Part shown: in pieces, positions 26,347-35,957 of the stretch
Layout of the letters: the number at the start of each line of letters is the position of its first letter
How positions within the stretch are numbered: the first letter of the stretch is position 1
Origin: Saprospiraceae bacterium UBA7687
GTDB lineage: Bacteria > Bacteroidota > Bacteroidia > Chitinophagales > Saprospiraceae
Direction: 5' to 3'
DNA: 64,000 nt
Assembly (NCBI GenBank): GCA_002482845.1
Contig: DLGT01000103.1
Coordinates: 83,621-147,620 of the forward strand
Translations under genes and position numbers: made by a program
The notes under the pieces: generated by a model
Told to the model about the DNA's origin: nothing
What the model saw: only the letters and a program-made list of their open reading frames with translations
Databases searched by the model: none

Positions 26347-27491
26347 ATTAACCCTTTTATCATTTCCAGACATTTTTCTAATTGATTTACAGCGACAAAT
26401 TCATTGGCACGATGTGCTTGTGCAATATCACCTGGACCACAAATGATGGTTTCAAATCCACCTTGTGAAAACTGACCAGCTTCTGCAGCATAAGCAACTG
26501 TTTGAATACTGTTGTTTCCTGTAATTTCATTAATAATTTTCACAATAGTTGAATCTTCTTCGGTGCTCAATGGTGGTACAGGTGGATGATGTTCTTTTGT
26601 GACAATTTTTGCACCTGCAAATTTTTGTTGAAGCTCTTTTTCTAAACTGATACAATAAGTCTCAAAATCATTCAAAACTTGATCTATACTATCTTGTGGA
26701 ATTACTCGCACATCCCATTGAAAGGAACATCGATCTGCTATGACATTTGGCGCAATTCCTCCATTTACTATACCTACATGTATAGAAGTATGATTGGGAT
26801 AAAATCGATTGTCCAATTTACCATCTTGAACCAAATTGTCCATATAAGATTCTAGCCAAATGATAAGTTTTGCCGCCACATGTATGGCACTCACTTCTTC
26901 TTTTATGCGACTGCTATGACCAGCGGAACCAAAAACTGTTGTTTCCAGGACGCATATTCCCTTATGACCTATAACAGTTTGCATCATGGATGGCTCACCA
27001 ATAATCGCAAACCTTGGCTGCTCATTATAATGACTCTTTATAGCTTCGACTAATGCAGGACCAGCTAAACATCCAATCTCTTCATCATAAGAGAAAGCGA
27101 AATAAATAGGTCGTTTTAAGTCTGCTGACACAAGAAGTGGTACAGATGCTAAACAACAAGCCAAAAATCCTTTCATATCACAAGACCCACGTCCATAGAG
27201 CAAACCATCTTTTTCTACCAATTCAAATGGATTTGTATCCCAATTTTGACCTTCCACTGGCACTACATCAGTGTGTCCTGATAATATGACTCCGCCATCA
27301 ACTGCAGGTCCAATACGACAATGCAATGAAGTCTTAAAAAGATCTTCTGATGGTACCAAGTAATACTCTACCTTATGTTCATTTAAATATGCTATGATGT
27401 AATCAATGATGGCTAAGTTTGACTGACCACCAAGTACATCAAATGCGACTAAGTCTTTTAGAATTTGTATACAAGGTTGAATTGTAGGCAT
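26343..27491 (-). CDS. argE: Acetylornithine deacetylase (M20 family)
   Basis: A 382-residue M20 di-zinc hydrolase that fits ArgE, which releases ornithine from N-acetylornithine in arginine synthesis. Zinc-site motifs are LSGHTDVVP, YGRGSCDMKGFLA, IGEPS and the C-terminal CGPGDIAQAHRANEFV. A dimerisation insert (residues about 175-290) is present. Related succinyl-diaminopimelate desuccinylases cannot be excluded from sequence alone, but the motif context favours ArgE. No other arg genes are nearby. Confidence 0.82.
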   Translation of the reverse strand: MPTIQPCIQILKDLVAFDVLGGQSNLAIIDYIIAYLNEHKVEYYLVPSEDLFKTSLHCRIGPAVDGGVILSGHTDVVPVEGQNWDTNPFELVEKDGLLYGRGSCDMKGFLACCLASVPLLVSADLKRPIYFAFSYDEEIGCLAGPALVEAIKSHYNEQPRFAIIGEPSMMQTVIGHKGICVLETTVFGSAGHSSRIKEEVSAIHVAAKLIIWLESYMDNLVQDGKLDNRFYPNHTSIHVGIVNGGIAPNVIADRCSFQWDVRVIPQDSIDQVLNDFETYCISLEKELQQKFAGAKIVTKEHHPPVPPLSTEEDSTIVKIINEITGNNSIQTVAYAAEAGQFSQGGFETIICGPGDIAQAHRANEFVAVNQLEKCLEMIKGLI

Positions 27492-27584
27492 ATTTTTGTA
27501 TTATTAAGTTTACTTAAAGTAAATATGGAAGATCAACGTTTAATTGACAGCAAAGTAATACAAATTGTACCAATATAAATGCAA

Positions 27585-27616
27585 AAAGGCCCATTGAATA
27601 ATTTCAGTGGGCCTTT
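27585..27616 (-). terminator. Intrinsic terminator of the giant adhesin gene
   Basis: AAAGGCCCA (27585-27593) and TGGGCCTTT (27608-27616) are a perfect 9-bp inverted repeat with a 14-nt loop, 25 bp past the adhesin stop. The T-run on the minus strand (TTTTTGC) makes it a good intrinsic terminator in that direction. Confidence 0.8.
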
Positions 27617-27640
27617 ATAATATCTAATATCTAGAAATTA

Positions 27641-30600
27641 TTAGTCTATCATGATCATTTTGCCATGAAGAACTTTATCTCCAAATTTGATTTCGTAAAT
27701 GTACACACCTGACTGGATCAAATCAGATCTTTGTAAGCTGATTGTATTAATTCCAGCTGTAAATTGATCAACTTGAGAAATCACTTTCCTACCAGTATAA
27801 TCTTTTACTTTAAATGAAACCATTCCATCTGCAGGTATTTCGAATGTAACAGATGTATTACTATTCCATGGATTCGGATGGTTACCAATCAAAGCAAAAT
27901 TACCTTCTGACGAAGTTCTCCAATCTATGTTGAAAGCTTTTGTTTCCATATCGCTATTTACATAAACTTCAGGTTTCACTTTGTTATCGATTTGTAAGAA
28001 ATCACTCAGCGTTCCAGATCTCAATACTTCTACTTCTAAAGTAAATAAGACATCTCCATCTGCCACTAATTTACCATTTGCAATAGGTAAGCTCATTGCC
28101 ATATTTGATCCATTAATTACAAAATCTTCCCCATTGATTTGTAAAGCACCTTCTTTGATATCACGGATGATCATATCATTTGAAGCAAGACTCATTTGCA
28201 TACCATATATTGTATGAATATTATTTGCCATAACTGGTATTTCTATGATTTCGCCTTTTGATACTTGTCTATCAGCAACTTGATATAACTGATTTGATCT
28301 AGAACTAATGTCACCACTATTGATATTTCTACCTTTAGCATTGTCATTTACATCTCCTACTTTGATTCCTATGAAATCAATATTCATACTACCAGAAAGA
28401 TTTTCAATATTGTATTCTTCACCAAATGTTGTCATCCATGGGTCCGTAGGGTCAGGGAAAACAAAGCCAGCATCAACAAATCTCCATGAAGTGTTATTAA
28501 CAAATGAAGGATTAACACCTAGAATCAATTTTCTAATATCAATCAAGTCTGCTGCAGTGATTTTACCACTATTATTTGCATCTGCCGCAATCAGTTTGTA
28601 AGGTGACTTTAATTTCTCAATTCCTAAGATATGTCTCTGAATCATCACTAAGTCCAAAGTACTAATACCATTAGCATCATCACCATCCTTACTTGGGATC
28701 ACTTTATAATCACCACCTGTATTCATAGGTATGAATGCATAGTTACCATCAAAATTGGTTTTAACCGGACCTGCTTCCCCACCTTTCAATTCTAGAATTA
28801 CATCTTGGATAACATCATTATTTTCTTTGATAGTCTTACCAGAGATAACACCTACAAGAGGTGAAGGACAAAGATTATCATTATCTTGAACGATTACATA
28901 AGTCGAACAGAATGAAGTATTTCCATTTTGATCAGTAACCCACATTTGGATATCTTGCTCTCCAAGACCATCACAGTCAAATACCACCAAGGTATCATTC
29001 AAATCAGCCGAGAATGAAAGACTTAAATCATAGCCACAAGTATGGCTGCTCTTATTATTAAAGAATTCTGGGGTCAACATCAACATTGGAGTATCACCTG
29101 TACCATTACCATCTGTATCCATTAAGACCAATGGAGCTGACAAACCGAAATGACACGTCGCTGTTGGTGCTTTTAATGTAACTACTTCAAAGTCATATGC
29201 ACCAGCTGATAAATTACCACATCTATCTTCCACTGTATATGAAATAGTATATAAACCTACTTCAAAAGAGTCCACTACCGTAGGAGTATTTCCACTTGCA
29301 ACTATATTTGCGCCTTGAGTTATGGTATAATTCCAAACAAGATCCGCTGCTGGCGTACAATCTACTGCACTTGCAGAAAGTGTAACTAATCCTGTAGAAC
29401 AAGCCAAAGTTTCGAAGATCACTGTCGTATCAGAGACAGTCAAGGTAGGAGCATCATTATCTACTACCTTGATTTCTTGCTCATATGTCCAAGTAACGTT
29501 TGTACCATCACTATTTTTTTGGCACCAGTCGATGATTGTCCAAGTTCTAATGATCTTGTAACATGCGCCATTTGTTGTGAATGGATATACAACGTCTTCA
29601 TGTCTCATACCTACTAGGTCGCAAGCATCCTCTGTAAATATAGGGAAAGAAGAACTATCAGGAAGTGTTTCAGGCTCAAGACCATCAAAGTTACATTGTC
29701 CAAGAGCAATATAGTTCTTAGGCCAAACAACATCATCATTAGGATCATTATCATTTAAGTCATTGATAAAGAATGGATCATTATTTTCGAATGTAATAGT
29801 CTGAGCGCAAGTACCATATATGATACCGTTACCTACAATTGTAAATATACGTTCCACAGTCCCAATTCCACATTGACTTCTGTTGTCTGTTAATGCTTGA
29901 CCTATGGTATTGTTTGCAGGACAGTTATCTGTAATAATTGCAGCACCAAATGCAGCATCAGCTCCAGCAGGACTTGGATCGAATGTAAACAAACAATCTT
30001 CTATAGTTAAGTTTGCTGGACACTCAATTGTTGGATCAACTTTATCTTGAACATTCACACTTATCATACAAATGTTGGTATTTCCACCAGCATCAGTAAC
30101 AAGTAATTGAACCATTCTAGAAGTATTAGCATCAACACAACAGAATCCTACTTTGTCGAACCATGCGGTGTCTGCACCAAAATCACATGGATCTTCCATT
30201 CTTCTGATTTGTAATGTTACTGCACCACACTCATCAAAACTTCCATCATCAACAGCAGAAGCAGTTACTTCTGTGTACCCATTGTCCTTAAGACTGACAG
30301 TCACATGTTGATCGCAAATAGCAACCGGATCGGTATTATCTCTTACTGTAATGTTGTATGACATTGTAGTTGTATTACCACATTCATCTATTGCTGTATA
30401 AGTGATTTCATTTACTCCAACTGCTAAGGTCAATAATCCACCGTTACCTTCTACATACCCTACAGCTTGTCCATCCAAAGTTGCATTGACGTAAACATTA
30501 TAAACCAATGTACAATTATCTGTAATATTTAGATTTGGCAATTGAACAGCCGCATCACAACTTCTCGTTTGTGTAGTGACTGTAATGTCGGCCACTTGTG

Positions 30601-33600
30601 GAATTACTGGAGCTACATTGTCAATAACATCAATAAATTGAGGTGGCAAATTATAAGAAATTGCAGTACTACACCACCATTCTGTAATAGTCCATGTACG
30701 CAAAATTCTTTTTTTACAAGGAGTATCTAATATTAATTGATCTGTATAATCTATGGTCGCATTACAGAATGTCATATTGAATAATGCAAGTGGGTAAATA
30801 GGTGCTCCTAAGTATGTAGGTACACCTGTCACCGATGGAGCAGGATATCCAAATCCTCTGTCATCTGTTGCATAACCACTATTACATACCAATGTATCAC
30901 TTATAGGTCCCGTCACACCTGTAAGGTCTGATCTCTCGATATATACAACAGACGTACATACTGCACTTTCGTTACCAAAATCATCTACAGCTTTCCATGT
31001 TCTAGTTACCGTACCAGCGTATAATGTGTCACATTGAAGCAAGGTATGTACTTCATTTACAAGCACAGCTGTCGCATTACAATTGTCAGTCACGATAGGT
31101 AAACCAAGGCTTGATATATTTGCCAAACAATTTACGGTGATATCTCTACATGTGATCGTAGGAGCAATTTTATCTTCGATGGTTACTGTATTCCAACAAT
31201 TAAAACCACTTACTGTATGTCTTATGGTATAATCTAAGGTTTTTCCTAATAAAGATCTGTCTGCCGTATCTCCAAGTAATTCGCCATTACTACCGATAAT
31301 ATTAATTTCATAATAATCAAGACAACCAAGTAATATAGCTGGAGGATCTCCTGCCCCAGCCCATCCTGAAAGGACAATGGTAGGATCTAATACTCCTTCA
31401 CAATTTTCATCTAGAGACAATTGCACAGGCTTACAAGCAAGTGAAGGATTTACATAATCATTTACAGTTACAGTGAATGTACATTGTGACACATTACCTG
31501 AAGTATCAACAGCCTCATAAGTTACTTCTGTCACTCCAACAGGAAATGCATCTCCTGAACCAAGAGGAGTCACTAAAGATACAACAACATCAGGACAATT
31601 ATCTGTAGCAACAGCATCCGCAAAAACAGGGAAACCTTCGCACTCTAATGGATCTAGGTTGATTACTATATTTGCTGGACAAGTTATTTCTGGAGCTTGG
31701 TCGTCAGTGACAACTACTTCAAAAGTACACTCATCTGTATTTCCAGCAAGATCAGTTACACTATAAGTTACTTCTGTGATGCCAACAGGAAAGTTTGAAC
31801 CACTTGGTAATCCAGCAACTAATTGAACTGGAACACTTGAAAATTCAATAATATAATTTCTTGATAATAAAGCAGGGCTATCATACCATCCAGCATCTAT
31901 TTGGCCTACAAAAGGTATGAAGACCTCCCATTGATAGACATAATCTCCATTAACAACACCTGGTTGGCCAATGCCCCAATTTGTATAATTAACAGGTTCT
32001 CCTGAAGTCCATTTATATTCATCTAGTGAAGGAGAGTATCTTAAGCCTATCCAATATTGCCCTACAGGTACATTACTTAAAAGCCAATTTTTTTCTGCTG
32101 CATTATTTAAGCTGATTAATTGACCTCCATTAGCAACAGCGGCCGAATTTGCTTGTTCCCAATTTACACCACCGCCAATAGACCTGAAATAAGTATGACC
32201 ATTAAAAGTTCCAATGTAAGTATGCCCAGCAAGTGTTGTTGGTAGTATTGTCGGACAATTGTCGCTTGCTGTCACTGGAAAGCAAACTACAGCCGTACAT
32301 CTGTCTTCATCAGCACTCATCGTTACAGGTTCTGTTGGACATACTATTTCTGGTGCAATCACATCTTCCACTACTACTTCAATAGTATCTTGTGCTAAAC
32401 AACCATTTGCATCAGACACATTCACGATTAATTCATAATCGCCTTCAGTACTATTATTAAATATTGGTGATGCTATATCAGTTGCATCAAGAGAAGCAGC
32501 ACCTACGCCACTCCATGCATATGTATAAGGAGACAAACCTCCCGCTGCACCTGCATTCAAGACAAGATCACTTGCAGGACAAGCTATTGCTGGGTCTGGC
32601 GAAATCGTAACAGTTGGGTTAGCAAAAACTTCTACCTCAACCGAACCTGATGCGATACAACCATTATCATCTGTGACAGTATATATCAATTCAAACAAAC
32701 CACTCACATCACTATTAAAAGTTGGTTCTTGTATAGCATCATTATCAAGATAGGTTGCTCCAACGCTACTCCACTCATGTGATACGTATATTCCCGAACC
32801 TCCAGAAGGGTTACCATTTAATAATAAATCTGTTGACTGACAAACTTCTGTTGGAACTGGAAGGATGTTGACGGTAGGGTTCAAATTAACTGTCCATGTT
32901 GCTACAGTAGCAAAAGCTTCGCCAGCTCCGTCACAACCTAATCCATCACACAATCTTCTTGCTTGGATAAATACTGTTTCTGTTCCAACTTCAATGATGG
33001 TCCCAGATACATAAGGAAGGTAAGTCGCTCCACCGTCTATTGAATATTGAAATTCATCATTACAAGAACCTGCACCACCGCTTCCTGGATTAAATGTTGC
33101 CGAAACTTCAGAACCTTCGCATACATCTGTTCCAGATGTTGGAGTGGCTACATTTAATGTAGGAGCTATTGGATCTGCTGTCACTACAAAAGAGTATAAT
33201 GCTGTTACATCAGGACATCCTTCCTGAGAAACAGTCACACCTACAGATTTAGGTCCTGCAGTTGATGTCCAATTCCTTGTCTGCACTGCATTATCACCAC
33301 CAGGTGTAAATCCAACATTACAAGCACCTGTACCATCTCCACTATTATATGCACACCATGCATAACTAATAGTTCCTGTTCCATCTACTACAGTTGCAGT
33401 GTATTCAACACCAGTTGCACCAAGACAAACATTTCCTGATGGGTCAACATCTATTGTTACTGAAGTGATTGCTTCATTTACATCCCAAGAAACTTCAAAT
33501 ACATCACTTGGACAATTTCCAAGATCACATACTCTTCTACTTTGTATAATATTTGTACCTAAAACGGCTTGAAAAACTGGAATAGTATCTTCCCAATTAC

Positions 33601-35428
33601 TCCAATTAGTGCCATCATCCGTAGAATACCTGTATTCATCTACACAAACCCCTGAACCACCATCTCCTGCACTAGTGATGTCGACCGTCAAAGTATCACC
33701 TACGCAAACTACAACTTGATCGGGATTTGCTTCTAATTGAGGTGCTGTTGGAAATTCATATATTGTAATATCAAATGTACAAGTATTTGGACATCCCGCA
33801 ATATCTGTAAAAACATAGGTAATCGTATGAGTTCCCAACCCTGCGTTTGATGCTACAAAATCATTACTAATTACACCAGTTCCTGAGAATACTCCACCTA
33901 TAGGTGTTGCTAAGCCAGCCAAATTTAAGGTATCGATGTTATTGCAAATTGTCAAATCAGCTGGACAAGTGACGCCAGTAGGAGCACTTTGCACAGTAAC
34001 TGTATATACAACTGTATCTATTGGACATTCACCTATATCGAAAATGTCGTTATCATTTAAATCAAGAAACCCAACAAATTTCATTGTTAAAATACCATCT
34101 TGTGATGTATTTACTAATGAAGCTGTACCTGATGTTCCATTAAATATAGAAAGCTCACCCACGCAGTTATTGCAGAATAGTACACTAATATTGTCAGTTT
34201 CGATAAATTGAAGAATTTTGAACGTTGGTGATGCTACATCTGTAACGAATGAATTAAACTGAATATTTGAAGTTGTATTACAAACTGAAAAAGAAGTGCT
34301 ATCACTTACACCATCAAAATTAGTTACTACAATACTATCATTTATACTGGTAGTAAGGTTAATTTCAGGACACACAAAAAATGAAACATTACCAGATCCA
34401 TCAACAACTACTGTAACCTGAGGAGAAAAATTATTTCCTTGAACGACACCCGCTGGTGTACTCGGTGTACCTCCTGTTAATGCATCTGCATCAAAAAAGA
34501 AATATCCTGCTGGTCCAATTAAATTTGATCCGTCAAAATTATTTCCAGATATACTTACTCCAGTACCCCTAGTTCTTAACATGGTGGCAAATCTCGCTGT
34601 AGTACCATTAAATATATTACCTGTAATGGTAACGTTTGTAGCATCAATGGTGACCAAGGTATTTCCTTGACCATTTACGTCACATGGTGCTAAAAGTGTT
34701 GTACCTCCAGCTACACCACTAATAATATTATCCAAAAATTGGATATTACTATCTGTTGGCCCTTGAAATGCCACAAGTTGTCTTGGAACATTCGGTGTTG
34801 TAAACTGATCCACAAATCCACAACCACCTGGTGTTGGTCCCACAAAAGTCTGACCGTCAAAGGTATTGTTTTGAATTAAAAAATTCGAGTTAGCGCCACC
34901 AAATTCATCTAATAATCCAGCTTCACCGTTTGCCGTGATGGTATTATTAGTAATGGTTATGTTGTTATGATTTCCAGTGAGGTAAATCGCTGCTCTTTCC
35001 AGACCTGGACTAGCTGAATCATAACCAATAATGGTAAAACCATTAATCGTCACACCATTAATTCCATTTGGTAAATGAAAAGTACCAGGCATACCATCAC
35101 TTCCCTGGACGATTGCATCAGTACCTAACAAATTAACTGGGACATTGATATTTACGTTTTCATTGTAAGTACCACTACTTACATTAACATTGTCCCCAGA
35201 AACAGCTTGATCAATTGCATACTGAATTGTCAAACAAGGACTGCCTGGTAAAGAGCAATTTCCGACGTCAACACCTGTAGTTGCAACATATCGATCTTGC
35301 GAGATTCCGATCATTGGGACCGTCAGCAAAAACAATAACGCCGCCACAAACATGGTAAAACGTTTTGAACCAAACCGAATGGCTCGAAAAATGTCTAACT
35401 TTTTTTGTAAAAATGACATAATTAACAT
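27641..35428 (-). CDS. Giant HYR-repeat surface adhesin with C-type lectin, dockerin-like and T9SS domains
   Basis: A 2,595-residue secreted protein. Order of parts: N-terminal hydrophobic export signal (about 25-45); parallel beta-helix region of the pectin-lyase type (about 50-330, with NNITITNNTI-like coils); long arrays of Ig/PKD-like and HYR domains (about 460-2130, recurring PEITCPANI, TDNCP and GVTEVTY motifs); a C-type lectin-like domain (about 1068-1198) nested inside one HYR domain; a dockerin-like segment (about 2280-2310, ADANNSGKITAADLIDIRKL); and a type A T9SS sorting domain in the last 85 residues (HPNPWNSNTSV... KMIMID). It should be exported across the outer membrane and kept at the surface, in adhesion or matrix building. 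Met1 (35428) or Met4 (35419) may be the start. Confidence 0.88.
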   Translation of the reverse strand: MLIMSFLQKKLDIFRAIRFGSKRFTMFVAALLFLLTVPMIGISQDRYVATTGVDVGNCSLPGSPCLTIQYAIDQAVSGDNVNVSSGTYNENVNINVPVNLLGTDAIVQGSDGMPGTFHLPNGINGVTINGFTIIGYDSASPGLERAAIYLTGNHNNITITNNTITANGEAGLLDEFGGANSNFLIQNNTFDGQTFVGPTPGGCGFVDQFTTPNVPRQLVAFQGPTDSNIQFLDNIISGVAGGTTLLAPCDVNGQGNTLVTIDATNVTITGNIFNGTTARFATMLRTRGTGVSISGNNFDGSNLIGPAGYFFFDADALTGGTPSTPAGVVQGNNFSPQVTVVVDGSGNVSFFVCPEINLTTSINDSIVVTNFDGVSDSTSFSVCNTTSNIQFNSFVTDVASPTFKILQFIETDNISVLFCNNCVGELSIFNGTSGTASLVNTSQDGILTMKFVGFLDLNDNDIFDIGECPIDTVVYTVTVQSAPTGVTCPADLTICNNIDTLNLAGLATPIGGVFSGTGVISNDFVASNAGLGTHTITYVFTDIAGCPNTCTFDITIYEFPTAPQLEANPDQVVVCVGDTLTVDITSAGDGGSGVCVDEYRYSTDDGTNWSNWEDTIPVFQAVLGTNIIQSRRVCDLGNCPSDVFEVSWDVNEAITSVTIDVDPSGNVCLGATGVEYTATVVDGTGTISYAWCAYNSGDGTGACNVGFTPGGDNAVQTRNWTSTAGPKSVGVTVSQEGCPDVTALYSFVVTADPIAPTLNVATPTSGTDVCEGSEVSATFNPGSGGAGSCNDEFQYSIDGGATYLPYVSGTIIEVGTETVFIQARRLCDGLGCDGAGEAFATVATWTVNLNPTVNILPVPTEVCQSTDLLLNGNPSGGSGIYVSHEWSSVGATYLDNDAIQEPTFNSDVSGLFELIYTVTDDNGCIASGSVEVEVFANPTVTISPDPAIACPASDLVLNAGAAGGLSPYTYAWSGVGAASLDATDIASPIFNNSTEGDYELIVNVSDANGCLAQDTIEVVVEDVIAPEIVCPTEPVTMSADEDRCTAVVCFPVTASDNCPTILPTTLAGHTYIGTFNGHTYFRSIGGGVNWEQANSAAVANGGQLISLNNAAEKNWLLSNVPVGQYWIGLRYSPSLDEYKWTSGEPVNYTNWGIGQPGVVNGDYVYQWEVFIPFVGQIDAGWYDSPALLSRNYIIEFSSVPVQLVAGLPSGSNFPVGITEVTYSVTDLAGNTDECTFEVVVTDDQAPEITCPANIVINLDPLECEGFPVFADAVATDNCPDVVVSLVTPLGSGDAFPVGVTEVTYEAVDTSGNVSQCTFTVTVNDYVNPSLACKPVQLSLDENCEGVLDPTIVLSGWAGAGDPPAILLGCLDYYEINIIGSNGELLGDTADRSLLGKTLDYTIRHTVSGFNCWNTVTIEDKIAPTITCRDITVNCLANISSLGLPIVTDNCNATAVLVNEVHTLLQCDTLYAGTVTRTWKAVDDFGNESAVCTSVVYIERSDLTGVTGPISDTLVCNSGYATDDRGFGYPAPSVTGVPTYLGAPIYPLALFNMTFCNATIDYTDQLILDTPCKKRILRTWTITEWWCSTAISYNLPPQFIDVIDNVAPVIPQVADITVTTQTRSCDAAVQLPNLNITDNCTLVYNVYVNATLDGQAVGYVEGNGGLLTLAVGVNEITYTAIDECGNTTTMSYNITVRDNTDPVAICDQHVTVSLKDNGYTEVTASAVDDGSFDECGAVTLQIRRMEDPCDFGADTAWFDKVGFCCVDANTSRMVQLLVTDAGGNTNICMISVNVQDKVDPTIECPANLTIEDCLFTFDPSPAGADAAFGAAIITDNCPANNTIGQALTDNRSQCGIGTVERIFTIVGNGIIYGTCAQTITFENNDPFFINDLNDNDPNDDVVWPKNYIALGQCNFDGLEPETLPDSSSFPIFTEDACDLVGMRHEDVVYPFTTNGACYKIIRTWTIIDWCQKNSDGTNVTWTYEQEIKVVDNDAPTLTVSDTTVIFETLACSTGLVTLSASAVDCTPAADLVWNYTITQGANIVASGNTPTVVDSFEVGLYTISYTVEDRCGNLSAGAYDFEVVTLKAPTATCHFGLSAPLVLMDTDGNGTGDTPMLMLTPEFFNNKSSHTCGYDLSLSFSADLNDTLVVFDCDGLGEQDIQMWVTDQNGNTSFCSTYVIVQDNDNLCPSPLVGVISGKTIKENNDVIQDVILELKGGEAGPVKTNFDGNYAFIPMNTGGDYKVIPSKDGDDANGISTLDLVMIQRHILGIEKLKSPYKLIAADANNSGKITAADLIDIRKLILGVNPSFVNNTSWRFVDAGFVFPDPTDPWMTTFGEEYNIENLSGSMNIDFIGIKVGDVNDNAKGRNINSGDISSRSNQLYQVADRQVSKGEIIEIPVMANNIHTIYGMQMSLASNDMIIRDIKEGALQINGEDFVINGSNMAMSLPIANGKLVADGDVLFTLEVEVLRSGTLSDFLQIDNKVKPEVYVNSDMETKAFNIDWRTSSEGNFALIGNHPNPWNSNTSVTFEIPADGMVSFKVKDYTGRKVISQVDQFTAGINTISLQRSDLIQSGVYIYEIKFGDKVLHGKMIMID

Positions 35429-35507
35429 TTTTTTTACTTTGAGAAAAATAATGATTAATTACTGCCTTTGGGGAAAAGCAGAAGTGACTTATGACCACTT
35501 CATTGGG

Positions 35508-35515
35508 CAAAGATA
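35508..35515 (-). promoter_or_regulatory. TATCTTTG -7 box of the giant adhesin gene
   Basis: The minus strand reads TATCTTTG followed by CCCAATG, about 80 bp upstream of the start codon. This is an exact consensus box and implies a leader of 70-80 nt. Confidence 0.6.
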
Positions 35516-35957
35516 AATAAATTACTACATATTAAAAAATATTTTAATGTATTTTATTCTGTTAATCAGCAGACATTTTTCATATTTATAAAAAACAATG
35601 TATATCTATTATATTTTAAATACAATACACATATAATTATTAATTATTTATAACTCACATGTTTGTATAATGAAGGTTAGAATAAATGTTACTATTACTG
35701 TAATTTAAATTTTATTCCAACTTTAAATTGAAAATACTTTAAATGAATAAAAGTTTGATAATAAAAACCAAACAATTCATTATTCAGAACTGGTTAATCT
35801 TCTTTACATGTTAAAATTGAGAAAAATTAACGTTGCATATGGGAATAAACTTATAATCTAGATAAATAAATTGACCAGTTTTGATGTTTGTAATAGTTCT
35901 CTCGATAGCAACCTCATCGAATACCTTTAAGGATGATTTTGAACTTTTACTCTTATC
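35516..35957. other. AT-rich intergenic stretch without recognisable genes
   Basis: This stretch of about 440 bp lies between the adhesin promoter and the 3' end of the metalloprotease gene. It is strongly AT-rich with runs such as TTATTAATTATTTATAA. I see no open frame with coding character, no clear terminator hairpin and no RNA gene. Confidence 0.5.

Noticed and set aside
27509..27523. TTTACTT-A-AAGTAAA palindrome upstream of argE, as an operator.
   Set aside because: The arms are short and AT-only in most positions; such palindromes occur by chance in DNA this AT-rich, and no matching site is seen at another arg gene.
35268..35510. A minus-strand frame across the adhesin start region.
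   Set aside because: It overlaps the signal-peptide region and promoter of the adhesin in another frame and has no family or sensible composition.
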